Below are positions 24,436 to 36,306 of a DNA stretch of 64,000 nucleotides, one piece after another. The stretch comes from Chaunax sp. Z400 (taxonomy: Eukaryota > Chordata > Actinopteri > Lophiiformes > Chaunacidae). The notes under the pieces were generated by a model that was not told the DNA's origin, did not search any database, and worked only from the letters and a program-made list of their open reading frames with translations. The stretch lies in assembly GCA_037577475.1 (NCBI GenBank), contig CM075184.1, forward strand, positions 33,498,094-33,562,093. Reading direction: 5' to 3'. How positions within the stretch are numbered: the stretch's first letter is position 1; every line of letters starts with the position of its first letter. The position numbers were made by a program, and so were the translations under genes.

Positions 24436-27400
24436 TCAGCAACAACTGCGGAAACATTTCTTGAAGAATTTCTTGAACTCTGTGTTGAAGATGGTGTAGA
24501 TGATGGGGTTGAGAGCGCTGTTGACGTAGCCCAGCCAGGTGACGGTGCTCATCAGACTGGGAGGGATGTTGCACGTCAAACACACGGCTCGCGTCGTGTG
24601 GACCACGAAGAACGGAGTCCAGCAGAGCAGGAAGCAACCTGCACACAAAAAATAAAGAGGGAGAGTCAGGCATCAAGTTTCATCTGTGCATCTCTTTAAA
24701 TCAGAGACTTTTAACACAAAACGACAGATTCTGCACAGATTCTTGTGTCTCGCTCGCATTCATCCTTGCATTTAAAATAACGTGACACAATATTTCATAA
24801 TATGTTAACAATATTGATCTGAGGGCTACTTTTTGATGCTAATCATACCTGTTTGTAACACGGGAACCAGTAAGATGACACAAATCATGATCAACTATCA
24901 GATGACACAAAGCATTAAAGGAATAATTCAACCAAAAATGAAAAGTCATAATTACGTAATTACGTACGAGCTCTACTGAGTGATTTTATTTGTGTTTGTT
25001 AAGGAGGATGCTCCAGAAGTGAAGGTCCATCAGCAAAGAGGTGAGAAAAATAATAGATAACAGAGAATACATATAGTTAGTAGATATTATTTTTGGGTCA
25101 ACCAAATTAAAATTAAAAATTATTTAAATATTTTTTTTGTGATGGAAAGTCTCTCCAACTAAGTTCAGACATTTCAGTAATTTATTTTAATTTCAATTGC
25201 AGGTAAGGACCAGCCTGTGAAAAATACATAACTGTTTTTTGTTTGTTTTATTTATTTCAGTGGTTGTGTTCATTATGAACGTAAATTTATAAGAAAAATA
25301 AAACAAAAAACAAACCTAGAGGGCACTCAGAGAGCACACACCTTCACCAAGCAAATTTATGAATGGCGACGCCATAACCCGCCCACCTCTGCCTCTGATT
25401 GGCTTGGCATGACATAAGATCTATGTTCAACCTCTAGGGCTGCTTAAAAGTAGTCAGTTATTTTAACTACCTGAACCTGTTTAGAATCAGTCTGGATGAG
25501 CTGGAGTCGAGCTTTATGGAACTTTTGTTAGGTTCATTCAAGTCAGGTGTTGGACTTTAATTGTTGCTTTTCTAAGTATCAGTTTTCCTGCTTACACACA
25601 CAGAAAAACAAAATCACAGCTTCCTCCGACTCTGTTGGCTTTGGTAAAAAACAAACCTGAGAAATGGTTAAATTTAAAAGCAGTTTGTTCCCACATTAAA
25701 TCCAAAGCCAATAGAATAATGAAATATAACCTAGTCAGTTGTAATCTAACTGCTGTCAAAGGTGGAACAAGAGAAGAAGAAAAAAAATTCCTGTTGGGGG
25801 AAATCGATCCAAAATGTCAAATGCTGCAGTTTTGTCCCGTCCCTCAGCGTCTCGTCCAGACGCAGAAGAAAACCTTTGTGCATCTGGATGAGTTGTACCA
25901 GGGTTTAATTTACCTCCAATGGAAACACATTGATCAGAGCAACGGTTGTCCAGCTGTTAGAGATTCAGGCAAAATGACTCAAACACTTCAACATGTAATT
26001 TATCAATCGGTCTAAACCCAAGAACAGAAGAGATTGAAGCCAGGTGGATATTTAAATATTCAAGATTTCATGAGTCTAAGACTAAAAGTATTTTCAGGCA
26101 AATCTTTTTGAATAATTTATTATTCTATACTGTGGAAAATTGCTTTAATTCACAAACTCATGCTGTAACAGTAGGCAGAAAATAAACTCTGCTCCATCAC
26201 AAAGACTTAATATTTATGACTCCATCCTTCTCCCTTCCTAAATTATCCCTCATTCATTTGTACTTTTCAGTGCTTGTCTGGTCTGAAGCTCCAGCTTTAA
26301 GGGGAAATGCGTCAAGTGAAGATGTTTCACTGCGACTTGACAGTGTGACTCTAAATGATTCACGACCAGAAGAAAAAGCTAAATGCTGAGACTTCTGGTA
26401 GATCCAGGAATTTTTCCCCCCACTCTCCACAAATCATTTAGGAGAGGTGTGGCATTGACCAGGCAAGCTAAACAAACGTGACGATTATTTGGCCTTGGCG
26501 GAGGTATGACTTTACTGACCACCATTATTTCTTAGTCTATTTCTCAGGATTATGCAAAGACTTATTGACAGATTTCCATGTAACTTGGTGTGAGGCTTGG
26601 GTGAAGAACAAACCCATGACATTTTGGAGTGGATCCGGATAGAAGGGTGAATTCATGAATAAGATGTTTTTTCTACTTTCTAAGGAAATAATAAATTGTG
26701 ATGTAAAGAAATGACACATATGTATGGTGTTATCTATGAGTGTGTATGTATGATGATCCAGATAATGATCCAGATGTGGAGGATCAAACTATACATTTGT
26801 CAGGGGTGATCTTTATTTAGCCACTGTATGGAGAGACAGACATGGAGGATTGTTCAGCCCTGGTGGATGTATGGGCTTCAGGCCAAGTCTGGAAATATTA
26901 TATTTAATAAGATAAAATAAGATTTACCTTTATTGATCAAGGAAATTCAGTTGAACAAATCAGTATAATGGAAGAGGTAGCAGCGTAAGGACAAAATTTA
27001 CAAAAGAATAAAATATGTTTTGGTGCTTGAAATTGGTTTAAAAAGTCCAAACACAGAAAGCAGTCTTTCACAGAAGCAGTGGTATATTTGAATAAAATAG
27101 TAGATAAATGTATAATAAATGTATCAGATGACATTTTGTAATCTTAATTTGTGTTCATTTTTGCTTTTGCTTTGTTTACTTCTTCAGATGAGATGTTTTT
27201 CCTGTTGATAACATGTTCGATGTTTTTCCTGTTGATAACATGTTCGACATTTGCAATGTCTGCAGAAACTCTTTACTGTTGCCATAAATTCATTTGGATT
27301 GTTTTATGGTTTTATAACACTGTTTGCTGCCAGTTTTCACAGTCATAGTAAATGTGCAATGATCAATTCAGTGTGTGCAGGAGAGACAGTGTTACTGAGG

Positions 27401-30400
27401 GATCATGTGTTACATAATAATTGGATAGAGGGCTTTAAGCTTTGATGGCACTGCTTGTTGGCCAGTCAGAGGTGAGCTTTTATCCTGCAGCAGTCAAAGT
27501 GACCTGCATGAACATCAGCAGCCTCGCACCGACCTGAGCTGCAACACAAACATGAACTTAACTGTAAGGACAAGTGACAAAGAACTAATTAACTGTTTTG
27601 ACCAACACCTATAGGTTAAGTCCACTTTACAATCCCAAATGTTCACTCGTCTTCACTGAGCCCTCTGCCATCGTAGAATCATGATATGGGGTCTGTTTTT
27701 GCACAACCTGTTCAAGGCAGGCCTGTTGGGCCTTTATTGGGCCTCATCATTCTATACAGAGGTTAAGATGGCCGTCACTGTTCCGCCTCTAAGCTAGCAG
27801 TGACGGTAGTCGCAGCGCAGAATCGACATCTGTATAAAATGGAGGAGGCGAGGCGGTAGGACGGGACGGGGATGTGATGTTTTGACAAACTGTTATGTGT
27901 TCGACCCACAACCGGGAGATGTAAAAGGCAGCTAGCAGCAGCTAGCAGCTAACTCAGTAAAGACAAAAGAGAGCCCCTTACCCTTCAAGCAGAGGACGAC
28001 TCTGTGTAAAAAGGGCTGCAGTCTCCAAAGAATAAGTCAAATTCTGCAGACATCTCACAACCCTTGTCTGAACAACACCCACGTGCATTTGCTTACTTGC
28101 AGCTCTGAGAAGCACAATTGTGTATAAACTGGCCCCAGAACCAGAGCTTGAACCACCCTTGCTGCAAGTATGATCTGGAGTCGGTTTTCTGACATCAGTT
28201 GAAAACTGTGCGCCTCTATGAATTTAATTAAAAAGTGAGGGCTCACTGTGGAAAGCATGTAACAGTGCTTTACAGTTTGTTATGGCTCTTTGCGTTTAGA
28301 TTGAGCTGCTATGATATTGTATCATATACTGCATGAGTCCTGTGACGTTCTGATTGGAGGACAGGGAGCACGTGAACACTCACCTACTACGACAGGCAGC
28401 ACCCTCATGGCTTTCCTCTCCCTGTTGTTGATCTTGGCTCTCTTATGCCTGTGGAACTCCTTGCTCAATATCAACGTGGGCACTGAGTTCTCTCTGTACT
28501 GCCGAGGATACGGAATCTCCTGCTGCATGTCGTCGTCCGTATCGTCCAACCGAGACTGGGCCAAGTCCCTCTCGATGATCCTGGGTAGAGGCATGGGCAG
28601 AGGCCCGGGGATGGTGCCTGCCAGCGGAGGAAAGGCGGCGGCGACGGCTGCGTGCTGCAGCTTCCTGCAGGCCTCGATGCTGCTGTGCAGTTTGACCTTA
28701 CGAGCCATCTCCCAGTGCTGCAGCCCACGGAAAACTCCAAAGTAGAGCAGGACCATGATGGGACAGGGGATGAAAAAGGAGCATACTGAGGAATAAACCA
28801 CGTAGTTGTCGTCCTCCAGTTTGCACTCGCTGGGGTTGCGGTTAGGTACGTTGTTAATGCCAAAGATGACGGGTGAGGCTACAGCCAGGGCCAGCAGCCA
28901 GGTAGCCGACAGGAGGATGAGCTGACGATGGTCCACATATTTACGGTTGTAATTTAGGGGAATGGACACAGCAATGAACCTGCAAAACAAAGGATGAAGA
29001 GATTCAACTTTAATAAAAACATGCTGAATACACTCACGTGTTGTTAAATCATCCATCCATCCATTTTCTTCCTCTTATCCGGGTCCAGGTCGCGGGGGCA
29101 GCAGTCTGAGCAGAGAAACCCAAACCTTCCTCTCCCCAGCCACTTCTTCCAGCTCTTCAGAGGATACACCAAGGCGTTCCCAAGCCAGCTGAGAGATATA
29201 ATCCATCCAGCATTTCCTGGGTCTACCCCGGGGTCTCCTCCCAGTGGGACATGCCCGGAATCCCTTCCCTTCCCTATCTCTAAGGGTGAGCCCAGACACC
29301 CTGTGGAGGAAGCTCATTTCAGCCGCTTGTATCCGTGATCTTGTTCTTTCGGTCATTACCCAGAACTCATGACCATTGGTGAGGGTAGGAACGTAGACTG
29401 ACCGGTAAATCGAGAGCTTTGTCTTGTAGCTTAGCTCCCTTTTCACCACCACAGACCAATACAGTGACTTCGTCACCGCAGACGCTGCCCAGATCCGTCT
29501 ATCAGTCTCCCGTTCCATTCTTCCCTCACTCGTGAACAAGACCCGAGATACTTGAACTCCTCCACTTGGGGCAGCAACTCATCTCTGACCTGGAGTGAGC
29601 AATCAGTTAAATGTTACTGAAAGGAACAGTTCAGTCGTGCAGATTTTTCCAGATTCTCTGAATCTTCTGATGATATTATGGGCTGTAGATGGTGAAATCC
29701 TCAAATTCCTTAGAACTGCACACTGAGAAATATTCTTCTTAAACTGTTGGACTGTTTGCAGACATTCTCACAAAGTGGTGGACGTTTCCCGATCTTTGCT
29801 TGTGAATGACGGAGCCTTTCGAGGAATGCACCTTTCATACTCAACCCTGATACTATCACCTGTTACCAATGAACCTCTTTACCTGTGGAATGGTCCAATC
29901 ACGTGTTTCGGAGCATTCCACAACTTTCCCAGTCTTTTGTTGCCCCGTTCCAACTTTTATGAGATGTGTTGCTGACAGAAAATTCAGGATAAGCCTAGAT
30001 TTACAAAAGTCAATGAAGTTGATGAGGTGCAACATTATAACATAAGTACATGGTCTTTGTACTGAGTTCACTTGAATTGAATGTAAAAGATCTTCTAATC
30101 CTGTTTTATCCATGCTTTACGGAGCGTCCCAACCTTTTTTTGGAATCAGGGTGTTACACACAGTGAACCCTCCTCACATTCAACGTGATTTACTTGCACT
30201 GTATGAGTTGGAATTAAACAGCATTTCTAAAATTGAACACTGTCCAGCTTAATAGACATAACTAGTCACATCAACAGAGGTCTGAGGAGGGACAATCACC
30301 TGTTTCCTCCTCACTGTCCTCGAGCTTAGATTCATATTTTAAGGTGTAGTAATAGTTTCACTAAGTATCTGTTGTCTCATTTACTTCTGGGTAAAATCTG

Positions 30401-32531
30401 AGTCTTTCTCTTGAACTTTCAGATAAAGAACCATCACCCTCCTATCAATGGTTTTCTTATACCCTTCACCCACTGGGGAACACAGTAAACCAAACTGAAA
30501 CATCATGTAAATGGTGGGATGATTTATATCTTTATCTCAGCCTTGACCAGACAAACACACACATTACCTGTCCACGCTGATGGCACACAGGTTGAAAATG
30601 GATGCAGTGCACAGCATCACATCCATCGTCATCAGGCCATCACACACCAGCATGTTCAAGGACCAGACTCCACCCTGAAACTACACACAGACAGAAAGCA
30701 TACACAAACTCACTGGGTGCAGTATAAATACATGTAATCCTGTGTTTTCACCAGTGCAGCTCAGTGGTGAGACAAACATTCCTCCAGTGAAACTCTGTTG
30801 CTCCATTTTCTCCTCTATTGATTTCACTTAAACACGGAGAGGCTTTAACTTTCAGCATGACTTTTCTAATCCAGTAAGTACTTGTGAGAATCAGTGGGTT
30901 AACTGGCTGCAACCATTAGCACAGGTAACAAGATCATGCAACTAATTCAAGATGACCTAAGGTGAAGCCTCAGCAGGGCATCTTTACAGGACAGGCAACC
31001 AGGTGGCTTTTAACATTTTAATAAAGGTTCGTTTGTCTGGAAATGTTGTGATATTTCTTAATAATTAGTAGGATCCTTCCCAGATCCGGTTACTCCATGC
31101 ATTAAATCACACTTGGTTTAAATGCTGCTCCGCTATGAGCCAGGATGCAGCCTCAGATCCTCAGTCAGGGCTCTGCTGAATGATCCTGAGTCCTGGTTCA
31201 AGACAAAAGGTGACAGGGTCTTTGCAGTTAAACCCCCTGCAAGCTTCAGAACTCTGAGGTTAATAGAATCAGTATCATCTTTTAAATCACCTCTCAAAAC
31301 TGATAAAAAACCCAACAACAAACAGTTTTATTGCCAACATTTTTAATTTGTTTCTACTATTTATTTTTTTATTGGGCTCCATCCTGTGACATGGTTAATC
31401 TTTGTAAGTCCAGTTTGAAAAATGCTGTATAAATAAAGTAGACCATTTATTATTTAAATCATGAAGCTTAGTTAAGGACACAGATGGATGAGAGGCTCTT
31501 CTCCTTTCTTACAGATGATGGCATTGATATTTTGCTCATTAATGATGTATTTTTTCAGCCACTTGCATCTCATCAGCTGTTAATCAGATTGATCATTTGT
31601 AGGACCTGGACAGTCCGATCTGTAGACTGTGATCCACTTTATGTACACAGGGATGTGCAGCAGCCCTCCTCCTCCTCCTCCTCCTCCTCATCAGTTAAAT
31701 TTCTGTGCATTTGCTCAGATTCATCGGACAGAGGATTGGGAGCAGATTCTCTACCAGCCACTGATCACATAAATGCCCCTCAATGAATGAGACTGTCCGT
31801 ATTAAAAACAGTAATGGTCCAGGAGACACACCGGACTTTTAAATACTCTCAAGTCTCATAGATCTCATATCTCTACTCTCCCAGATTTAATTCATGTTAC
31901 GCCCAAAACACACCTTTGAATAATTCGGCACTAAATCCAACTCTGTGGCTTCTTGCGCCCAGAATTTTGCGCAATTTAACTTGCAAAATTGCGTCGGACA
32001 CACCGTAGATGACCGTAGATGGACACTGACCATGCGCTATAGACATCGTTTAAATAGGGCGCACAGGGTTTGTTTGATGACGTCTTGCTTGTCTTTGGAG
32101 AAGTTTGTGTGTCTTAGTTGTAGTTTTTGAGTTTATGTAGTTGTTTTTTTTGTCTCTTTTTGTTCTACACGTGCAGCTGAACTAAGACGTGAAAAGTTGT
32201 GACTCCTGCAGCTTCCAGTGGATCAACACTAACAGTCACAGCAGGTATTAAATGGTCGGCTACACTCTGGGCCCCTCTTACTTACCTCTGCGTAAACGAA
32301 GAGCGGCAGAACCAGCACCGCCAGCAGCAAGTCTGCGAACGCCAAACTGACTATGAAGTAGTTTGTGGTGGTTTTTAAAGCTTTCTCCAGGTACACGCTG
32401 AGACACACAAGCACATTTCCACCCGTGATGATCACTATCAGCAGAATCCCGAATACAAGCGCTGGGAAATTGTGTTTTGTGACCGCGGCCGCCGGCAGCG
32501 TGTCGTTGGAGTCAGAGGAGACGTCCGACAT
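24436..32531 (-). CDS. drd4: D(4) dopamine receptor
   Basis: Gi/o-coupled class A GPCR for dopamine. Four minus-strand exons: 32286-32531, 30568-30680, 28384-28979 and 24436-24638, giving 385 residues in one frame. TM1 and TM2 lie in exon 1 (FGILLIVIITGGNVLVC, SLAFADLLLAVLVLPLF). TM3 in exon 2 has the amine-binding Asp102 in TMDVMLCTASIFNL and the disulphide Cys95. The DRF variant of DRY is split across exons 2 and 3. Exon 3 carries TM4, TM5 (VVYSSVCSFF) and a long third intracellular loop with an Ala/Pro-rich part, but not the 16-residue tandem repeat known from primate DRD4. Exon 4 has CWTPFF and NPIIY, and ends FRSCC, a likely palmitoylation site as in human. KAMRVLPVVVG is identical to human. 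The start is the ATG at 32531; the two codons before it lack an ATG. Human DRD4 has the same neighbour, CDHR5, in the same divergent arrangement. Confidence 0.97.
25355..25440 (+). repeat. CCAAT-bearing repeat-like module, intronic copy
   Basis: 'cgacgccataacccgcccac' then 'ctgcctctgattggcttgg'. The second half closely matches 56098-56132 upstream of ctsd. Confidence 0.55.
26490..26860. repeat. common teleost interspersed repeat in drd4 intron 3
   Basis: 'ggccttggcggaggtatgac', 'agatttccatgtaacttggt' and 'ttttggagtggatccggata' are hallmark phrases of a repeat spread across fish genomes. The related copy at 21080-21250 shows the same order. Assignment to a class is uncertain. Confidence 0.6.
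27192..27245. repeat. perfect 27-bp tandem duplication
   Basis: Two identical 27-bp units starting 'gatgtttttcctgttgataa' lie head to tail at 27192-27218 and 27219-27245, inside drd4 intron 3. Confidence 0.9.
27705..27930. repeat. dispersed repeat, copy 2 (pairs with 2275-2450)
   Basis: Contains 'acctgttcaaggcaggcctg', 'ggcctcatcattctatacag' and 'gaggcggtaggacgggacgg' in the same order as the copy in jph3 intron 2. Confidence 0.6.
29047..29590 (-). mobile_element. non-LTR retrotransposon (LINE) 3' fragment in drd4 intron 2
   Basis: Translation gives the C-terminal end of a reverse-transcriptase ORF (RELSYKTKLSIYRSVYVPTL, WVMTERTRSRIQAAEMSFL, GRPRKCWMDYISQLAWERLG). The element is antisense to the plus strand. 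Its 3' end runs into a short (GGAT)n tail at 29050-29062, typical of such LINEs. The copy is 5'-truncated, and the step from GLTLRDRE to FRACPTGRRP looks like an internal deletion relative to full copies. Clade (RTE or L2-like) was not decided. Confidence 0.85.
29630..30155 (-). mobile_element. DNA transposon remnant in drd4 intron 2
   Basis: One end (about 30113-30150) reads on the minus strand as 'aaaaaaaggttgggacgctc'. The other end contains 'agattctctgaatcttctga'. Both phrases belong to a DNA transposon widespread in fish. It is degenerate with no intact transposase frame. The superfamily is not certain. Confidence 0.55.
31119..31445 (+). mobile_element. LINE (L2/Rex1-like) 3' fragment in drd4 intron 1
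   Basis: An open stretch reads YEPGCSLRSSVRALLNDPES then KTKGDRVFAVKPPASFRTLR and ESVSSFKSPLKT. This is the usual C-terminal end of a fish LINE polyprotein. It is followed by a 3' UTR ending 'gctgtataaataaag'. Severely 5'-truncated. Confidence 0.75.
31666..31690. repeat. (TCC)n microsatellite
   Basis: About eight copies of TCC/CTC in drd4 intron 1. Confidence 0.9.
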
Positions 32532-33384
32532 GGTCACCGGGGTTTGATCGAGCGCCGAATACTGACGGACACCTTGTCCGACGGAGACCGACTCGCTCCG
32601 CTGCAGTTTTCATCTATCAGCCGTGTCTGTCTGTCTGTTGCAGGTGAAGTGAAGAAACTCGCTCACCTGACGCGTTTATTATCCGCGCCGCGCGCTCCGC
32701 TCTCCAAACGCAAAGCCACAATATTCCGCTTTACAGCCTGCAGCTCCTTTTCTTTCACGTTTTCTGTCACATTTACTCATGAAGCATAATGTGGATCAGT
32801 TCCCCTGCAGTCCTCTCAGCTTACCCCTAAAGGAGTAAGTGAGCAGAGTTGACGAATCACAAGGCGCAGCTTTAATCCATCTGCGCAAATCTGCTTAGCG
32901 CTGCTGGTCGAGCCCTATAAATGTAAACATTCTGGATCACCAGATCCAGAATATGACTGGGATCCATATGATGTGTGCTAGATCTTATGGTGATGTCTTA
33001 TGGCGATGTCATCGTGTCATCATCCATCAAGTTAGAAGCTGAAATCTTCTAACTACCCCTAATCCAAATTTTTTTTTTTTACATCACATTGACTGAATTC
33101 TGTCATTTTTCAAATCTCTTGTGAGAACACTTTTACACATATGGACGAATAGTTGACAAAAAACAGTGGAATATATGAATAAAATAGTAGATAAATGTTG
33201 AATAAATGTCAAAAATGATATTTGGTAATATAGTTTTTTGAATAGAAGTGTTGTCTGTCATTGTACTTTCACTAAATGATTGAGGTAAACTGGACTGAAT
33301 AATGTGTGAAAATGAATAGAAATTAAATCAAATATTTATTATACATAAAAATCCCACAGAAGAACCACACATGAATCCACAATC

Positions 33385-33480
33385 CAAGGTTCAAGGTTCC
33401 TTATTGTCATTGCATGTTTTCACATGAAACGAAATTTGTCCTCAGGACCAGCAGTGTACAATAGACAATAAGTCCTATAA
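33385..33480. repeat. common fish repeat ('ttattgtcattgcatg' type)
   Basis: 'ggttccttattgtcattgca' followed by 'gaaacgaaatttgtcctcag' is a phrase pair found in a common teleost repeat. Family unassigned. Confidence 0.5.
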
Positions 33481-34284
33481 TAAGAAACTGACAAGCACGA
33501 GGAGGCAGATGATGAGGACCTCTACTCAGCGTCCTATAGGTCACTGTAGGTCACATACGATCTGGTGAGAGGACAGACGAGGAAGACGAGCATCTACAGA
33601 TTCCAGCAACATTCAGACCACATTTCTGCATCGTTTTATCTCAAAGATATTAATAGAAATGATGTACAGGCATCACAGGGTTAACACTAAGAAATCCTAA
33701 GCCTGACAGCTCTGCTGCATATTTTTTACTCATCTGACATTTTGGTTTCCACAGATGAACATGCAGCTTGATGATTTTACATGAATGACGTCTTACATTT
33801 AGTGTATAAACTGAAAACTACATAGCAATAACAACACCGGCTAATTTAGATTAAAACACATCCGATTAAAGCAAACATTTTTTTTTAACTTCTGAAAGGC
33901 TCTGGATGGAATTACGTATAAACTGAGGGCAGAAACGTTTTTAATACCAGGTTTAGTTTCCATCCAACAGTGTTAAAATCAGACATCATGCAGCAAACAG
34001 CTGACAGGTTTTCTAGCAAATGTTACTTTTCATGTCAGTGTAAAGGTGTTCGTGCCACGGCTGCTCCTGCAGCATGAATATCATTAGCACAAAGTCAGCA
34101 GCAATTAGCTTTTCACATATTTCCCCAAAGCCTCAGGAGGAAAAGGAGAATAGCACACATGCCTAGAAAAACACAACGCAGATGTTCAACTCGCCTTAAA
34201 TCCTTTGGACAGAATATAAAGAGAAGGAAGGCGAATTATCTCTCTAATAGAAATATAGGAAATCATGTGAGCTAATCGATGTTG

Positions 34285-34385
34285 TCCACTTATCAGAAGG
34301 TCGGTGGTTCGATCCCCAGTTCCCCCAGTCCACATGTCAAAGTATCCTCGAGCAAGATACTAAACCCCAAACTGCCCCCTGCAGA
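34285..34385 (+). mobile_element. tRNA-derived SINE fragment
   Basis: GGTTCGATCC at 34306-34315 is a Pol III B box. It is followed by 'cacatgtcaaagtatcctcg' and 'agcaagatactaaaccccaa', the usual tail of a fish tRNA-SINE. The A box is not clear, so the copy is probably 5'-decayed. Confidence 0.65.
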
Positions 34386-35734
34386 ATAAATGAAAATCAA
34401 AGGGTAAAACATCTAGGCTAAAAAAAAAGAAAAAAAAATCAGACCCAAAAAATAATTTGAAGATAAAAAGCATGATGATTTGCTTTCTTTGATCTTCAAC
34501 AGCACATGGACCAAACCACAGTGACTAAAGGGTTCAGCCTGAAACGGTGGGCAAATTTTAAAAAACGTGGGAGCTTCTTAGAGGGGAGGAGACTTTTTTT
34601 TAGATGGTTCTGAAAGATTCATAAGAAGCCTGTGAGATAGAGCTGGTTGGTGGGATAAGGCTAATTACTGAGGCACATGCATGTGTGTGGCATGGAAGCC
34701 AAGAAGAGGAGTAATGAAAGCTAACCACATAATTAAGATTAATGATGCATCATAGCTGCAAAGAGAGAAGAGGTGAAGATCAATAAAGGCAAAAAGAGAT
34801 GAAACTGATTTAAAGGCCAGATAGACAAATAGAAAAAGTAGAGAGGGATGAACACAGAGGTAGATTAAAGGTGAGTAGAGTTAATGACACGCCAGAACTA
34901 AACCCTTCCAACATTTTAGCTGCTTATTTTTCTTTTCCAGAGCCGACTGAGAGCTCATAAGTCTCCTGTGGTTTTATTAATATGGCTTTAAAATGGAAAC
35001 CATCATTTATTAATGTCTTATACTCTAATACTCAGCCTGAAGTTTAGAAATCAGTCCTGATGTATGACACTAAGGACAGTCGGTCTGTCAAGACATGCAT
35101 TTATACTCATCCCCATGTCGATAGAAAGTAAATAAACTAACTTCAAATAAATCTTCATGATCAAATATGCTGGTTATTTAAAAAATATCCATGTCTGAAG
35201 CTAATAAGAGACTTTGAGGGCTACTTAAACATACATTATATATATCTATATATGTTGTAGGCTCTGGGATTTCTTCTTCTGCATGTATTCTCAGTTGTCG
35301 TCCTTCTAAGTTTAAATAAAGTTGCACTGAACATTTGGATGGTGTGAAGGCTCCTCTTGGTGGTCAGATGGTGAAGCAGCTCAGAGTCAGTGTGTGTTCA
35401 GTGTTAGTGAGGAGCGTCTCTGATGGAAACATAATGACTGAGCTTCATGATGACACTGTGAGCTTGTTGTTCCCACACAGAGGAGACGGGGGTGTGGGTC
35501 AGTGGTGTGTATGACAGACTGGTGTGTGCACAGCGGGGCCTTGTCCACATGTGAAGCCATCGACCGGGTCCCAGTTTGTGTAACTTTCATTCTTCCTGTG
35601 TGAGGCCTCAGACAGGATGCAAACATTTCTGACTGATTGTGTTTGTGTGTCTGATTGTTGACCGGTGTGTCACAAATACATCACTTTTTTAAAGTCTCAT
35701 TTATATGTGTTTTGTAGGTTTTCTGGGGGACTAT

Positions 35735-35900
35735 TTTCAGCAGCAGATTAATCCACATTTGTTGCATCAGTCAGCAGGTTTTTTTTAAAACAAATCCTCA
35801 TCTTCTTCAGTTGTTGAGGAGAATCCTGCAGCGCTGTTTTACTGTGAAGCTCCAGAAATGAATTGTGGACTCATCTTGTTTGAGCTCTTTTAGTTAAAAT
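35735..35900. repeat. copy of the TTAAAGGAACAGTTCAC element body
   Basis: 'aatcctcatcttcttcagtt' and 'gttttactgtgaagctccag' match the internal part of 47612-48044. Termini are missing. Confidence 0.65.
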
Positions 35901-36306
35901 ATCTGAGTAAAATAATGACACACATTGATATTTATTTGTAGACTGTGCAGTATGCATGCATGTCTGCACAGTATGTGTTTATATACTGTATGACATTATG
36001 ACATGTTTCTAGCTGCCAACATTCCTCTGCTGGATTCCTCCCAGCATGCATCAGTGCCACCAATACAGAATGACCAATCCAGCTAAAACAGATGCAAGTA
36101 TTTTAGTAGGAGGCTGCAAGTCCTCTGCTGGCAGGCGCTTCATGCAATATGTGCCCGTAAGATGAAGTCACAAACATTGCAACTGTAGTCGACTCCCACT
36201 CTCCGGGCAGCACAGACAAGGCATTATGTGGACGAGTACCAGCTGGTACCACAGGCTCCTCATCCTCCTCCGGGACTTCATTTGTTTGTACCTCTGAAAT
36301 CAGGAA

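Larger units (their letters stand above)
24639..28383. other. drd4 intron 3 with old repeats, no gene
   Basis: A 3.7-kb intron. It holds a short-element terminus near 24916 ('ttaaaggaataattcaacc'), a CCAAT-bearing repeat at 25355-25440, a common repeat at 26490-26860, a 27-bp tandem duplication at 27192-27245 and the dispersed repeat at 27705-27930. The 126-codon open frame at 25635-26015 matches no family and starts mid-repeat. Confidence 0.6.
32532..36306. other. divergent intergenic region between drd4 and cdhr5
   Basis: GC-rich sequence at about 32560-32720, immediately upstream of drd4, probably holds its promoter and 5' UTR. Further right are repeats at about 33385-33480, 34290-34380 and 35735-35900. 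In human the secretin gene SCT lies in this interval; I saw no secretin-like peptide by eye. Most of 33500-36300 shows nothing recognisable. Confidence 0.6.

Noticed and set aside
25635..26015. 126-codon plus-strand frame in drd4 intron 3
   Set aside because: No domain, no neighbouring exons, lysine-rich AT-driven composition and repeats on both sides.
28311..28745. 144-codon plus-strand frame
   Set aside because: Antisense of drd4 exon 3.
32532..32537. Two extra N-terminal codons for drd4
   Set aside because: The codons upstream are GTG ACC; the first true ATG is at 32531.
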